A DNA stretch of 64,000 bases from Lentisalinibacter orientalis (GCF_040706535.1 NZ_JAPDRJ010000001.1:124001-188000); one strand, 5' to 3'; shown: positions 48,204 to 57,106, counted from the first letter of the stretch. Notes: generated by a model from the sequence alone, not told the origin. Numbers and translations: made by a program.

Positions 48204-50275
48204 TCGGGGCGGTCCTCGTCAACGTCCTGGTCAACCTCCTGGTCGATGCCCTCACCGATGCCGTAGCGGCGCCGCACCTCGGGGCCCAGGGCCTCCTTCA
48301 GCGGGTCCAGCCAGGGCTCGTAGTGGCGCCACTGTTCGAGGCCGCTGCGGTAGATGGGCTGGCGCACCTGCTCCGAGCTCGGCGTGCGTACGCTGCGCTC
48401 GGTCTTGTGGAACTCCAGGCAGGCCTCCTCAAAGGGCAGTCCACAGAAATCCAGGATGCGGCGCACCTGGGTCTCCAGGTCTTCCACCACGTCCTCGTGG
48501 TGCACGCGCAGCACGAAGCCGGGCAGCACGGTATCCCAGTGATCCATCAGCCGCACGTAGTCGCGGTAGTAGCGGCCGACCTCCTCCAGCCCGTAGGTGA
48601 AGTCCTGGCCTTCGCCAAACAGCTGCTTGAAACCGCTGAAGCAGCAGGCCATGGGGTGGCGCCGGGCGTCGATCACCTTCGCGTTCGGCAGGATCAGGCG
48701 GATGAGGCCGATGTGCATGAAGTTGTTCGGCATCTTGTCCGTGAAGAACGGCGCATCGCCCCGGTAGACCCGGGTGTCCTCGATGAACTTCTCGCCGAAG
48801 CGGCGGAAATAGTCGTCGTCGAGCTCGTTGAGTATGCCCGGGTAGCGCTCCTCGTCGCCGGCGGCCCGGCCGCGCAGCCGCTGCGCCAGCGCCAGGATGT
48901 CGTGGAGTTCCATCGTCCCGTCCACCATGGAATGGGACGCGAGGATCTGCTCCAGCAGCGTGGAGCCGGCGCGGGGCAGCCCGACGATGAATATCGGGTC
49001 GGGTCTTTCACAGCCCACACCCGAGCGTTGCTCGAACAAGCGCTCCGTGCACACATCGATCTGGGCCTGGATCATGGCCTCGGTCTTGTCCGCATCGTAG
49101 CCCGAGCGTTCCTTCTTGAGCGCGTTGCCGCGCCGGTAGTAGCCGAAGGACTCCTCGTATTCCGCCCGGTCCTCCAGGGCCTTGCCGAGGGCGAAGCAGA
49201 GGTGGATGCGGTCGTCGGCGGCCACGCCCGGCTCCGCCTCGCGGCGGCGCATCTCCTCGATCTCGTCTGCGGCGAACCGGTAGGTCTTCGTGTTGGCGAG
49301 GCTCCAGTAGGCATCGCCGTAGTCCGGGCGCAGCTTTGTGGCTTCCCGGTACGCACCGATGGCATCGTCCAGCCGGCCGATGGCCTTGAAGGCATGGCCC
49401 ATCATGACGTGGATGCCCGCCTTGTTGGTGGTCCTGCCGAGGCACTCCCGGTATTGCTCCAAACCTTCCTCGAAGCGGCCCAGTCCGGTCAGGGCGCTGG
49501 CCGATGCCAGTTTGAAGACCGGATTGTCCGGCTCCCGCTCCAGCAGGATGCCGGCCTGCTCCCGGGCCTGTCGGAACTTCCCCTTGCGGTTCAGGACCCG
49601 GAGATAGTCGATGCGGACCCGCGTATTCTCCGGCTCGAGCTCGACCGCGGTCTCCAGCAGGAACTCGGCGTCGTCGAGCACCTTCAGGCGCACGCCGATG
49701 TCGGCGAGCAGGCGCATGGCCTCGACGTGGTGCTTGTGCTGCTGCAGGAACCGGCGGCAGAGCTGCTCCGCCTTGTACAGCTTGCCCTCGTGGATGAGGT
49801 CGATCACCGCCAGGAGCTCCTGCGGCAGCGACGCCAGGTACTCCACCTGGTTCTGCGCATGCCGGGCTCTCTGTTCCCGGCCGGCATTGCCGTACAGGTT
49901 GACCAGTGCCTTCCAGCTGCCGGTCAGGCCCGGATTCAGCTCGGTGGCGTGGGCGAAGGCGGCGGCCGCCTCGGCAGGGCGGTTCATGGCAAGCCAGGTG
50001 TAACCCTTCTCCTGCCAGGCCCGTCCGTACTCCGGGCGCAGGGCCAGCAGTTCGTCCGCCGCCTGCAGTGCGCCTTCGTAGTTCTTCGCGTAGCGTCTGG
50101 CAACAGCCAGCGTATAGCGGGCCTCGGCCTCCAGGCGGGGCGCCGGCGATTCGCCGAGTACGTCGAGCATGGCGGCTTCGGCCTCCTGGAAGCGCGCCGC
50201 CTGGATGAGCTGCCGTGCGCCCGCGAGCGCGCGCTCGTGCGCCGTCCGTCTTCCCTGTGCCGCTGCCTCAGTCAC
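48200..50275 (-). CDS. TPR-repeat sulfotransferase
   Basis: 691 residues. Residues ~1-400 are a run of TPR helices (for example YEGALQAADELLALRPEYGRAW and AAAAFAHATELNPGLTGSWK). Residues ~420-660 are a sulfotransferase domain: PAPS loop IFIVGLPRAGSTLLEQIL near residue 425, TDKMPNNFMHIGLIRLILPN and the 3'-phosphate site VIDARRHPMACCFS. The acidic tail (EGIDQEVDQDVDEDRPD) is encoded by short GATCAGGA-type repeats. This family is frequent in marine and soil proteobacteria, often beside TonB receptors, as here, and is related to protein-tyrosine sulfotransferases. Start at ATG 50275; a 4-bp overlap links it to the next sulfotransferase. Confidence 0.88.
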   Translation of the reverse strand: MTEAAAQGRRTAHERALAGARQLIQAARFQEAEAAMLDVLGESPAPRLEAEARYTLAVARRYAKNYEGALQAADELLALRPEYGRAWQEKGYTWLAMNRPAEAAAAFAHATELNPGLTGSWKALVNLYGNAGREQRARHAQNQVEYLASLPQELLAVIDLIHEGKLYKAEQLCRRFLQQHKHHVEAMRLLADIGVRLKVLDDAEFLLETAVELEPENTRVRIDYLRVLNRKGKFRQAREQAGILLEREPDNPVFKLASASALTGLGRFEEGLEQYRECLGRTTNKAGIHVMMGHAFKAIGRLDDAIGAYREATKLRPDYGDAYWSLANTKTYRFAADEIEEMRRREAEPGVAADDRIHLCFALGKALEDRAEYEESFGYYRRGNALKKERSGYDADKTEAMIQAQIDVCTERLFEQRSGVGCERPDPIFIVGLPRAGSTLLEQILASHSMVDGTMELHDILALAQRLRGRAAGDEERYPGILNELDDDYFRRFGEKFIEDTRVYRGDAPFFTDKMPNNFMHIGLIRLILPNAKVIDARRHPMACCFSGFKQLFGEGQDFTYGLEEVGRYYRDYVRLMDHWDTVLPGFVLRVHHEDVVEDLETQVRRILDFCGLPFEEACLEFHKTERSVRTPSSEQVRQPIYRSGLEQWRHYEPWLDPLKEALGPEVRRRYGIGEGIDQEVDQDVDEDRPD

Positions 50276-50336
50276 GCTCCGACCCCGACCCGCGCCGGGT
50301 CCGCTGTTCCACCGATCTCATCTTCTAAACCCTGAA

Positions 50337-50373
50337 CGAAAAGAGGGCAAGCCCGCAACGCGGGCCTGCCCTC
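50337..50373 (-). terminator. Rho-independent terminator of the TonB receptor gene
   Basis: Fourteen-bp stem with one mismatch (50343-50356 pairing with 50360-50373), 3-nt loop, followed on the minus strand by TTTTCGTTC. It lies about 20 nt past the receptor stop. Confidence 0.82.
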
Positions 50374-50393
50374 GTTCGGACTTGCCTGATGCT

Positions 50394-53123
50394 TCAGAGG
50401 AAGTCGTAGGACAGGCGGATGCCGTAGGTCCGCGGCCGGTTCGTCACCACGTGGGGCGTGAACTGCTGGGTGTCGATGTACACCTGCGCGTTCTCGTCGA
50501 ACACGTTGTCGATGAAGAACTCCGCGGTCCAGGTGTCCTTCTCCACGCCGAACGCCAGGTTGGCGATGGTGTAGGCCTCCTGAACGTAGCGCCCGCCCGG
50601 GATGCCGTCCTGGTCGAGCAGCTCGGTGCCCGGCGCGGCGCCGACGAAGGCATCCGCCTCCCGCTCGATCTCCAGGCCCGAGCCCGAGACCTGATACACG
50701 CGCTGCATGGTGTCCTCGACCACGTAGGCGTCCATCTTCAGGCCGACCTTGCTCTCGCCCGTGTAGGCGACGCCGCCGGTCACGTAGCCGCGCAGGTTCT
50801 CGACCTCGCCGATGGCCGGCAGGTCGAACCCGTAGCGGGCCCGGATGTTGCCGGAGAACTCGGGCGAGAACGGCAGCTCGCTGCCCACCGGGGCGGCGAT
50901 GCCCTGCAGCTCCTCGTTCAGGCGGGTGATCTCGGTGTCGAGGACACTGAAGGCACCGGCGATCGTGAGATTCATCGTCGGCTGCCAGATGAAGTCGCCG
51001 TCGATACCCGTGATCTCGGCGTCACCCACGTTATCGGCGAACCAAAGGAAGCTGATGTTCGTGGGATCGAATCGCGAGGTCTGCAGGTCCGTGATCTCCG
51101 AGTAGAACGCGGTCGCATTCAGGCGCAGCGTGTCGTCGAAGAAGTCGCCCTTGAAGCCGAGCTCGTAGTTCTGCAGATCGTCCGTCTGGGAGTAGACGGG
51201 GATACGGAAGCCTTCGAAGGTGGGGTTACCCGACCTTGCGGCGCCACCGCCGACCCGGTTCGTCACCGGTGGGCGGAAGCCCTCGGCGTAGTTGCCGAAC
51301 AGCAGGATACGGTCGGTGACACGCCAGTCCAGCGAGAAGCGCACGATCACGTCGTCCTGAGTGAGTACGCCGTCGCTGTCCAGGTCGCTCACGTCGAGCT
51401 GGCCGCTCTGGATGGCCTCGAAGACGTCGATGGTGCCGTTGCCGTCGCCGTCCGTGAAGCCCGCGTCCGCCAGCGCCTGCTCGGTGCCGATGCCGAGCGC
51501 ACGCAACCGCTCGGTCACATTGACCGTGGTTGTGGCGCCCTTGTACTCGTCGTTGATCTCGTACCAGCGTGCACCGAAGGCGGCCGTCAGACGGTCGGTG
51601 ATGTCGAACTCGGCCTGACCGAACACGGCGATCTGATCCGTCGTGCGCGTCACGTCGTTGACGAAGCTCACCTCACCGGGGATGTCCTGGCCGCCATAAC
51701 GGGTGCCCTCGACCTGCGGGATGCTCCGCGCAGCGCCCACGTTCTCGAAGAATGGGCTGTCCGTGGAGGCGATCTTGAACCAGCCGGTGCTGGCCAGTTC
51801 CTGGTCGTCGTAGAACACGCCCGCGGTCAGGCGCCAGCGATTGGCATCCGGCGTATTGACGCGGAACTCGTGGGTCATCCGCGTGTTCTCGGTGTCTTCC
51901 TTGTAGAACTTCTGCGGGTTGAAGCACTCGTCATAGTAGGTGCCGGTCGTGTCCGAGAAGTCCGAGCAGACGTAGTAGGCCGAGAACAGGCCGCCGTTCG
52001 TGTAGAACGTGTAGTCGACGGTGGAATTCACCTGCCGGTCCAGATAGCCGCCGGTGTAGACGACATCCAGCATCGCCAGCCGGCCGTTCAGCGTCCAGGT
52101 GGTGAGGCCGAAGTCGTCCTCGTTCGAGTCCGGCGCGAAGCGGTTGACCGAACTCTCGCCGTCGAGGTTGGGGTCGTAGGCCCAGACGCCCTCGGTGTCC
52201 AGCGTCTGCTGGGTGTGCTGCACCAGCAGGTCCCAGCGGTCGTTGATCAGCCAGGACAGGCCGAAGCGGCCGCCGGTATAGGTGGCGTCGTTGAAATCAC
52301 CCTCGACCAGCTGATCGTTGCGCGGGATCGGGATCTCCTGATTCTCGGGATCCGGCAGCGGGCCGCCCGAGATGCGGTCGATGACGACGGTGCTGCCGTT
52401 CCAGCCGCCGTTGTCCGGATCGTTCAGGATGTGGTCGATCCAGCCGCCCTGGTTGTCGTTGTAGGCAGCCAGACGGAACGCGAGCGTATCCGAGATGGGC
52501 AGGTTGAAATACGCCTCGACGGAGTTGCTCATCTCGCCGCCGGTGGTGTTCGAGATGCTGGTATCGAACCCGGCCTGGAATGACGAATGATCCGGCTTGT
52601 TGGTGATCAGCCGCACCGTGCCGGCCTGGGAACTCGCGCCGAACAGCGTGCCCTGCGGCCCCGGCAGGACCTCAACGCGCGCGAGGTCGGTGGCGTAGAC
52701 GTCGAGGTTACGGCCCTGCAGAGCCACGGGCTGCTCGTCGAGGTACAGCGCGACGGAGGGCTGCAGGCCCTGGACCGAAGACAGCGTGAGGATTGTCTGC
52801 GAAGTCGCGGCGCCGCGGATGTAGATCTCCTGCTGGCCCGGACCGGTGCCCTGGCTGGTCACGTTGGGCAGATACAGCGCGTAGTCCTGGAAGCTGCTGA
52901 TACGCAGTTCCTCCAGGTTGTCGCCCTGGAGGGCCGAGACCGCAACCGGGACGTCCTGCATGGACTCCTGGCGCTTCGTCGCCGTAACGACGATCTCCTC
53001 GATGGCCCTCTTCTTGGGGGCGGCGGGAGCTTCCTGCGCCTGGACCGCCGTGACTGCTGTCGAGCCGGCGCCGGCCGCCAGGGCCGATACGACAGCCGCG
53101 CGAATCTTCGTGTTCCGTCTCAT
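50394..53123 (-). CDS. TonB-dependent outer-membrane receptor with EF-hand-like insertion
   Basis: 909 residues from ATG 53123 (MRRNTKIRAAVVSALAAG), with GGAAGAGG upstream. Signal peptide to about residue 29, a TonB box and plug start IEEIVVTATKRQESMQDVP, plug ending near residue 165, then a 22-strand barrel with long loops and a C-terminal YGIRLSYDFL. Two canonical calcium-binding EF-hand loops are found in one loop: DGDGNGTIDVFE (residues ~558-569) and DLDSDGVLTQDD (~580-591). The family takes up oligosaccharides, siderophores, cobalamin or other ligands. Ligand unknown; it is beside two sulfotransferases. A TTGACA promoter-like element lies about 345 nt upstream. Confidence 0.92.
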   Translation of the reverse strand: MRRNTKIRAAVVSALAAGAGSTAVTAVQAQEAPAAPKKRAIEEIVVTATKRQESMQDVPVAVSALQGDNLEELRISSFQDYALYLPNVTSQGTGPGQQEIYIRGAATSQTILTLSSVQGLQPSVALYLDEQPVALQGRNLDVYATDLARVEVLPGPQGTLFGASSQAGTVRLITNKPDHSSFQAGFDTSISNTTGGEMSNSVEAYFNLPISDTLAFRLAAYNDNQGGWIDHILNDPDNGGWNGSTVVIDRISGGPLPDPENQEIPIPRNDQLVEGDFNDATYTGGRFGLSWLINDRWDLLVQHTQQTLDTEGVWAYDPNLDGESSVNRFAPDSNEDDFGLTTWTLNGRLAMLDVVYTGGYLDRQVNSTVDYTFYTNGGLFSAYYVCSDFSDTTGTYYDECFNPQKFYKEDTENTRMTHEFRVNTPDANRWRLTAGVFYDDQELASTGWFKIASTDSPFFENVGAARSIPQVEGTRYGGQDIPGEVSFVNDVTRTTDQIAVFGQAEFDITDRLTAAFGARWYEINDEYKGATTTVNVTERLRALGIGTEQALADAGFTDGDGNGTIDVFEAIQSGQLDVSDLDSDGVLTQDDVIVRFSLDWRVTDRILLFGNYAEGFRPPVTNRVGGGAARSGNPTFEGFRIPVYSQTDDLQNYELGFKGDFFDDTLRLNATAFYSEITDLQTSRFDPTNISFLWFADNVGDAEITGIDGDFIWQPTMNLTIAGAFSVLDTEITRLNEELQGIAAPVGSELPFSPEFSGNIRARYGFDLPAIGEVENLRGYVTGGVAYTGESKVGLKMDAYVVEDTMQRVYQVSGSGLEIEREADAFVGAAPGTELLDQDGIPGGRYVQEAYTIANLAFGVEKDTWTAEFFIDNVFDENAQVYIDTQQFTPHVVTNRPRTYGIRLSYDFL

Positions 53124-53468
53124 AACCTCTTCCTGTTTGTCGCTTCGATTTCGTTGCGGCCAACGTCGATGCCGGCCTTTCTGTTCTGCTTTTTTCTGCT
53201 GCGGCTTTGCGCCGGCAGCTTGCGGATATCCGCAGCGCCCGGACGACGCCACCCATGCCGGGTGCCGACTCGAATCTCCCTCAGACGCTTCACGGATCGG
53301 GCGGTGCTGCAGGAAAGCGCCGCACCGCGCCAGCAGCAATGCTGTGTCCGTTAAGCAACCAGTGTGCCTAGACTGATGCTGCATTGCAAAGTCGCTCGAA
53401 ATAAATTGTTGCTTTTATGCCAATCGCTCTACTTACTGAGTAGCGATATCGGAGGTTTTTAGTAAATT
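53124..53468 (-). promoter_or_regulatory. Long upstream leader of the TonB receptor gene
   Basis: No credible gene in this stretch. Near the start codon it is GC-rich with inverted repeats: GCGGATATCCGC (53222-53233) and CACCC-ATGCC-GGGTG (53251-53265 region). Beyond 53390 it becomes AT-rich, holding an imperfect palindrome CTACTTACTGAGTAG (53429-53443). A structured leader or binding sites for a regulator are plausible. I looked for a cobalamin riboswitch core and did not recognise one. Confidence 0.4.
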
Positions 53469-53474
53469 TGTCAA
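53445..53474 (-). promoter_or_regulatory. Candidate sigma-70 promoter for the TonB receptor gene
   Basis: On the minus strand TTGACA (53474-53469) is an exact -35, followed after 18 nt by GATATC (53450-53445), which fits -10 only at three core positions. It is embedded in an AT-rich patch unusual for this window. If used, transcription would leave a leader of about 315 nt. Confidence 0.45.
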
Positions 53475-53600
53475 TTATTTATAACGCACCACCGGACTCC
53501 GGCCCCAATACCGGTCCAATGACAGTCAATAGGCTTTACGTTGCACTGATGAAACACCCGGCCGCGCCCGCACAAGACGAGAACGGCAGACAGAACCCAT

Positions 53601-53762
53601 GTAGGAGGGCCTTCAGGCCCGATTAACCGCGATTGACTGCGATTGTCTGGCGATTGAAGGGGAATTGACTGGTGATTGACCGGCATCGAGTGGCGAGCGA
53701 CCGGCTATTGTCGGCAATTGACCGGCGGGTCGCCGGCGGGTCGGGCCTGAAGGCCCTCCTAC
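53601..53762. repeat. REPIN-like element: inverted pair of REP palindromes
   Basis: A REP unit in minus orientation (53601-53622) and one in plus orientation (53741-53762) are exact reverse complements over 22 nt, flanking a 118-nt spacer of degenerate GATTGACTG/GATTGACCGG repeats. Each REP itself is a hairpin with core GGGCCTTCAGGCCC or its complement, so the whole can form a large cruciform. It sits in the 652-nt gap between the TonB receptor and the YugP-type protease gene, ending 14 nt from the latter's stop. Non-coding. Confidence 0.85.
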
Positions 53763-53775
53763 CTGCGGCTTCGCG

Positions 53776-54459
53776 TCAGCGGCGCAATATCGCCCACCAG
53801 CGCGCCACGTTCAGCAGGCTCATCAGCGATGCGGAGACGTAGGTCATGGCGGCGGCCCGGAGGATCTTACGCGCATGGCGCTCGTCGCCGTCGCGCAGCA
53901 CGCGGCGTTCCGCCAGCAGCGGCAGCGCCCGGCGGAAGCTGGCGTCGAACTCCGTCGGCAGGGTTGTGGCATGCACTAGGATGCCCGAGGCCAGCGTGAG
54001 CAGACCGCCCAGGAACATCATCAGGCCGGCCACCGGCGCCCGGGTCACGGCGACCATCACCGGCGAGGCCATCATGAGGCCGGCGCCCACGCGCTCGATC
54101 GGCGAGATCCAGCGCACCAGTTGCGTACGCCAGCGCAGCGGCCCGAAGCCGCCCGCATCCTGCAACGCGTGACCGACCTCGTGGGCGGCCACGGTGATGG
54201 CGGTGAGCGAGCGGCCGTCGTAATTGTCCGGGCTGAGTCGCACCACCTTCTCGATGGGGTCGTAATGATCGCCCTGCTCGGTCTTCTCGGTGCGCACCCG
54301 CTCGAGGCCGGCGCCGTCCAGCAGGTCCCGCGCCAGCCGGGCGCCGGTCATCGGATAGCGGTCGGCGGGCCGGCTGTAGCGCTCCATCACGCGCTTTACC
54401 CAGAGACCGGGTCCCAGCAGGACGGCGATACCGATGGCGATGAGCAGGATGATGTGCAT
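53776..54459 (-). CDS. YugP-type membrane zinc metallopeptidase
   Basis: 227 residues. An N-terminal membrane helix (HIILLIAIGIAVLLGPGLWV) is followed by the catalytic HEXXH in VAAHEVGHALQDAGG (residues ~90-104) and two or three further helices. A third zinc ligand is not obvious. The family (PF04298) is anchored in the inner membrane and uncharacterised in most bacteria. It lies between a REPIN-like element and the storage-lipid locus, on the same strand as the patatin gene but separated by 101 nt containing a REP unit. Confidence 0.88.
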   Translation of the reverse strand: MHIILLIAIGIAVLLGPGLWVKRVMERYSRPADRYPMTGARLARDLLDGAGLERVRTEKTEQGDHYDPIEKVVRLSPDNYDGRSLTAITVAAHEVGHALQDAGGFGPLRWRTQLVRWISPIERVGAGLMMASPVMVAVTRAPVAGLMMFLGGLLTLASGILVHATTLPTEFDASFRRALPLLAERRVLRDGDERHARKILRAAAMTYVSASLMSLLNVARWWAILRR

Positions 54460-54542
54460 GGGTGCGGGCGACGTTCTCGACTACCGGATCAGACAATGCC
54501 GGCGGGGTGGTGGTTTCCTCAGGGAGGTCGAACAGAGAAGGA

Positions 54543-54564
54543 TCGGGCCTGAAGGCCCTCCTAC
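54543..54564 (+). repeat. REP palindrome, copy overlapping the patatin stop
   Basis: Standard 22-nt unit with core GGGCCTGAAGGCCC. The patatin gene's TAG stop (54561-54563 on the minus strand) is formed by the last bases of the repeat, as also happens at 40078-40080. Confidence 0.88.
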
Positions 54565-55511
54565 TGTTTTTCCCGGGCGGCGGCCTCCTCCTCTTCCTTC
54601 TCCAGGCGGGCGCGGCGTTTCAGGAAGCGGCTGAGCTGGCGGTCGGCGGCCTGGTAGCCTAGTTCGATGAGTTCGTCGGCGCGGTCGAACTCGATGATGC
54701 TGGCCACGTCCCGGGGGATTGAGATGACCACGTCCGGCGGATAGGCCGCGAGCTTGGTGCGGGCGATGGTGCTCTGCATCGTGTCGAAGGTCTGCTGGGC
54801 GATGTCGAGCATGCTCCAGCCGTCCGAGCTCTCGCGGGTGAACTGGTCGTGCAGGCGATCGAGGAAGCGATCGATGAGACCCTGCTTGTTTTTCCGGTCC
54901 TCCTCGGACGGCGCCTGGCGCTTGCCCGGCAGGCGCAGGTTTTCGTCCGGCGGGCCGTTGAGGTTCACCGCCACGGTGAAGTCGGTGGGATCGTCGAAGG
55001 TGGGCGCGATGGGCACCGGGTTCAGGATGCCGCCGTCCAGCAGGGGACGGCCGTCCTTGCGGAACGGCACGAAGAAGAACGGCAGGGCGATGGAGGCCCG
55101 GATGGCCTCGAACAGCGAGCCGGAGCTGATCCACACCTCTTTCTCGCGGGCGATGTCGGAGGCCACGGCGGTGAAGCGCACCGGCAGGTCCCGTATCTCG
55201 TGGTCGCCCACGAAGTCCTTCAGCACGTTCATGATGCGGGTGCCGTCCACGAAGCCGGACTTGCTGAGCGTGAAATCGAGCAGACGCACGATATCGCTCT
55301 TGCGGATGGCCGAGGCCCACTCGGCGTATTCGTCCAGCTTGCCCGCCGCATAACAGCCGCCGATGAGCGCCCCCATCGACGCGCCCACCACGGAGGATAT
55401 CTCCAGCTCGTGTTCCTCGATCCAGCGGATCACGCCGATGTGGGCGTAGCCCCTGGCGCCGCCACTGCCCAGCACCAGCGAGATCTCGCTCTTGTCACTG
55501 CTCACGCTCAT
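54561..55511 (-). CDS. Patatin-like phospholipase (RssA family)
   Basis: 316 residues. Patatin features in order: oxyanion loop GSGGARGYAHIGVIRWIEE, nucleophile GASMGALIGGCY (Gly-x-Ser-x-Gly) and catalytic Asp in PLLDGGILNPVP, giving a Ser-Asp dyad. The C-terminal 80 residues are basic and helical, ending REKQ. Acyl hydrolase on phospholipids or neutral lipids. Its start overlaps the acyl-CoA ligase stop by 4 bp, so it belongs to the minus-strand lipid operon and may release fatty acids from stored lipid. Its stop lies in a REP element. Confidence 0.92.
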   Translation of the reverse strand: MSVSSDKSEISLVLGSGGARGYAHIGVIRWIEEHELEISSVVGASMGALIGGCYAAGKLDEYAEWASAIRKSDIVRLLDFTLSKSGFVDGTRIMNVLKDFVGDHEIRDLPVRFTAVASDIAREKEVWISSGSLFEAIRASIALPFFFVPFRKDGRPLLDGGILNPVPIAPTFDDPTDFTVAVNLNGPPDENLRLPGKRQAPSEEDRKNKQGLIDRFLDRLHDQFTRESSDGWSMLDIAQQTFDTMQSTIARTKLAAYPPDVVISIPRDVASIIEFDRADELIELGYQAADRQLSRFLKRRARLEKEEEEAAAREKQ

Positions 55512-57106
55512 TTCCTCCGTTCACTTGTCCCATCGGCACTTGCCGCAGGATCGTACAGGCGCCTGAGTTCCTGTTTCAGCACCTTGCCCTGCGCACTCAT
55601 CGGCAGCGCATCGACGAAGCGCAGGTACTTCGGCAGCTTGTACCTTGCCAGGCGGTCCGCGCAATGGGCCAGCAGTTCGTCCGGGTCCGCGTTCGCGCCG
55701 GCGCGGAGCCGGATCACGGCCAGGCCCGCCTGTCCCCACTTCTCGTCGTCCACGCCGACCACCGCGGCGGCCGCCACCTCCGCCCGCTCGCACAGCACGT
55801 TCTCCACCTCGGCGGGATAGACGTTCTCGCCGCCCGAGATATACATGTCCTTGTAGCGGTCCACGATGTACAACGTGCCGTCGGGCTCGAGCCGGCCCGC
55901 GTCCCCGGTCCGGAACCAGCCGTCCACGAAGGCCCTGGCCGTCTCTTCGGGCGCCTTCCAGTAGCCGGGTGTCACCGCCGGCCCCTTGATCTGGATCTCC
56001 CCGACCTCGCCGTCCGGCAGCTCGCAGCCCGCCTCGTCCGCGATGCGCAGCCGGGTATGCATCATCCGGTGCCCGGCCGAGCCCACGCGCCCCGCCGCCT
56101 GCCGGGGCGGCAGGATCGCCACGCTGAATGCCTCGGTGAGGCCGTAGGACTGCGCCAGATGGACGCCCTTCGCCGCCCACGCCTCCAGCAGGTCCGTGGA
56201 GACCGGGGCGGCGCCGACCCCTGCCACCCGCAGGGTGGGGAATTCGGCCTCGGCGAATTCGGGCAGCTCGGCCATCATGGCGTACTGCACGGGCACGCCC
56301 AGGCAGTGGGTGATGCCGGCCGCGGCATCGGTGAGCATGCCGAGGAAGCGGCGCGGGTCCCACTTCTTCATGACGCACAGCGTGCCGCCGTAGTGGAAGA
56401 CCGGCATGGAGAACCCGTACAGGCCGGCCGAATGGAACATGGGCGCACAGGTGAGCGAGCGGGAACTGCCCGTGAGATCGCCGTGCAGGGCGGCGTGGAT
56501 GATGGTGTCGCGCATCATCCGGAAGGTGCCGATCACGCCCTTCGGCATGCCCGTCGTGCCCGAGGTGTAGAGCAGCGTGGCCAGGTCGTCGATGGTGAGA
56601 TGCACCTTCTCGAGCGCATCGCCGCTCGCGGACTCGATCAGCCGCTCGTACTCGCTGTCTGCCGGCTCGCTCCTGCGCTCCAGTATCGGCAGCCGCACCT
56701 CCTCCACCAGGTGACTGAACTCCTCGTCGCAGATCACCACCTTCGGCTCGCCGTGGTTCAGGATGGCCGCGATCTCGCGGGCACTCAGCCGCCAGTTCAG
56801 CGGCATGAGCGCCGCGCCCAGCTCCCAGCCGGCGAACAGGGTCTCGAACACATCCGTCGAGTTCTGGCAGAGCATGGCGATGCGGTCGCCCTTCTCGAGC
56901 CCGTAGGTGGACTTCAGACCCACGGCGAGCCGCCGCAGCCGGTCGTTGAACTCTCCATAAGTGAAGCTGCGGCCGGTATCCACGTCCACGGCGGCTACCA
57001 CGTCGGCGTCGTAGCGTGCGTGATAGTCCAGCCAGTCGACGGAGAACTCGTCCCGGATGGAGGGTTCGGGCTGATCGGCGAGGGCCGCCATACGCTCCAT
57101 GCTCAT
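55508..57106 (-). CDS. AMP-forming acyl-CoA synthetase
   Basis: 532 residues, class I adenylate-forming enzyme. P-loop LLYTSGTTGMPKGVIGT, A5 region SYGLTEAF, hinge GWFRTGDAGRLEPDGTLY and IVDRYKDMYISGGENVYPAEVE, C-terminal catalytic Lys in AQGKVLKQEL. Activates a fatty acid (or similar acid) to the CoA thioester. Overlaps the WS/DGAT gene by 4 bp upstream and the patatin gene downstream. It would provide acyl-CoA for wax-ester or triacylglycerol synthesis, or recycle fatty acids freed by patatin. Confidence 0.93.
   Translation of the reverse strand: MSMERMAALADQPEPSIRDEFSVDWLDYHARYDADVVAAVDVDTGRSFTYGEFNDRLRRLAVGLKSTYGLEKGDRIAMLCQNSTDVFETLFAGWELGAALMPLNWRLSAREIAAILNHGEPKVVICDEEFSHLVEEVRLPILERRSEPADSEYERLIESASGDALEKVHLTIDDLATLLYTSGTTGMPKGVIGTFRMMRDTIIHAALHGDLTGSSRSLTCAPMFHSAGLYGFSMPVFHYGGTLCVMKKWDPRRFLGMLTDAAAGITHCLGVPVQYAMMAELPEFAEAEFPTLRVAGVGAAPVSTDLLEAWAAKGVHLAQSYGLTEAFSVAILPPRQAAGRVGSAGHRMMHTRLRIADEAGCELPDGEVGEIQIKGPAVTPGYWKAPEETARAFVDGWFRTGDAGRLEPDGTLYIVDRYKDMYISGGENVYPAEVENVLCERAEVAAAAVVGVDDEKWGQAGLAVIRLRAGANADPDELLAHCADRLARYKLPKYLRFVDALPMSAQGKVLKQELRRLYDPAASADGTSERRK

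Noticed and set aside
53124..53400. Cobalamin riboswitch before the TonB receptor
   Set aside because: I could not find a B12-box-like GCCACTG segment or the usual conserved core order, although small hairpins are present.
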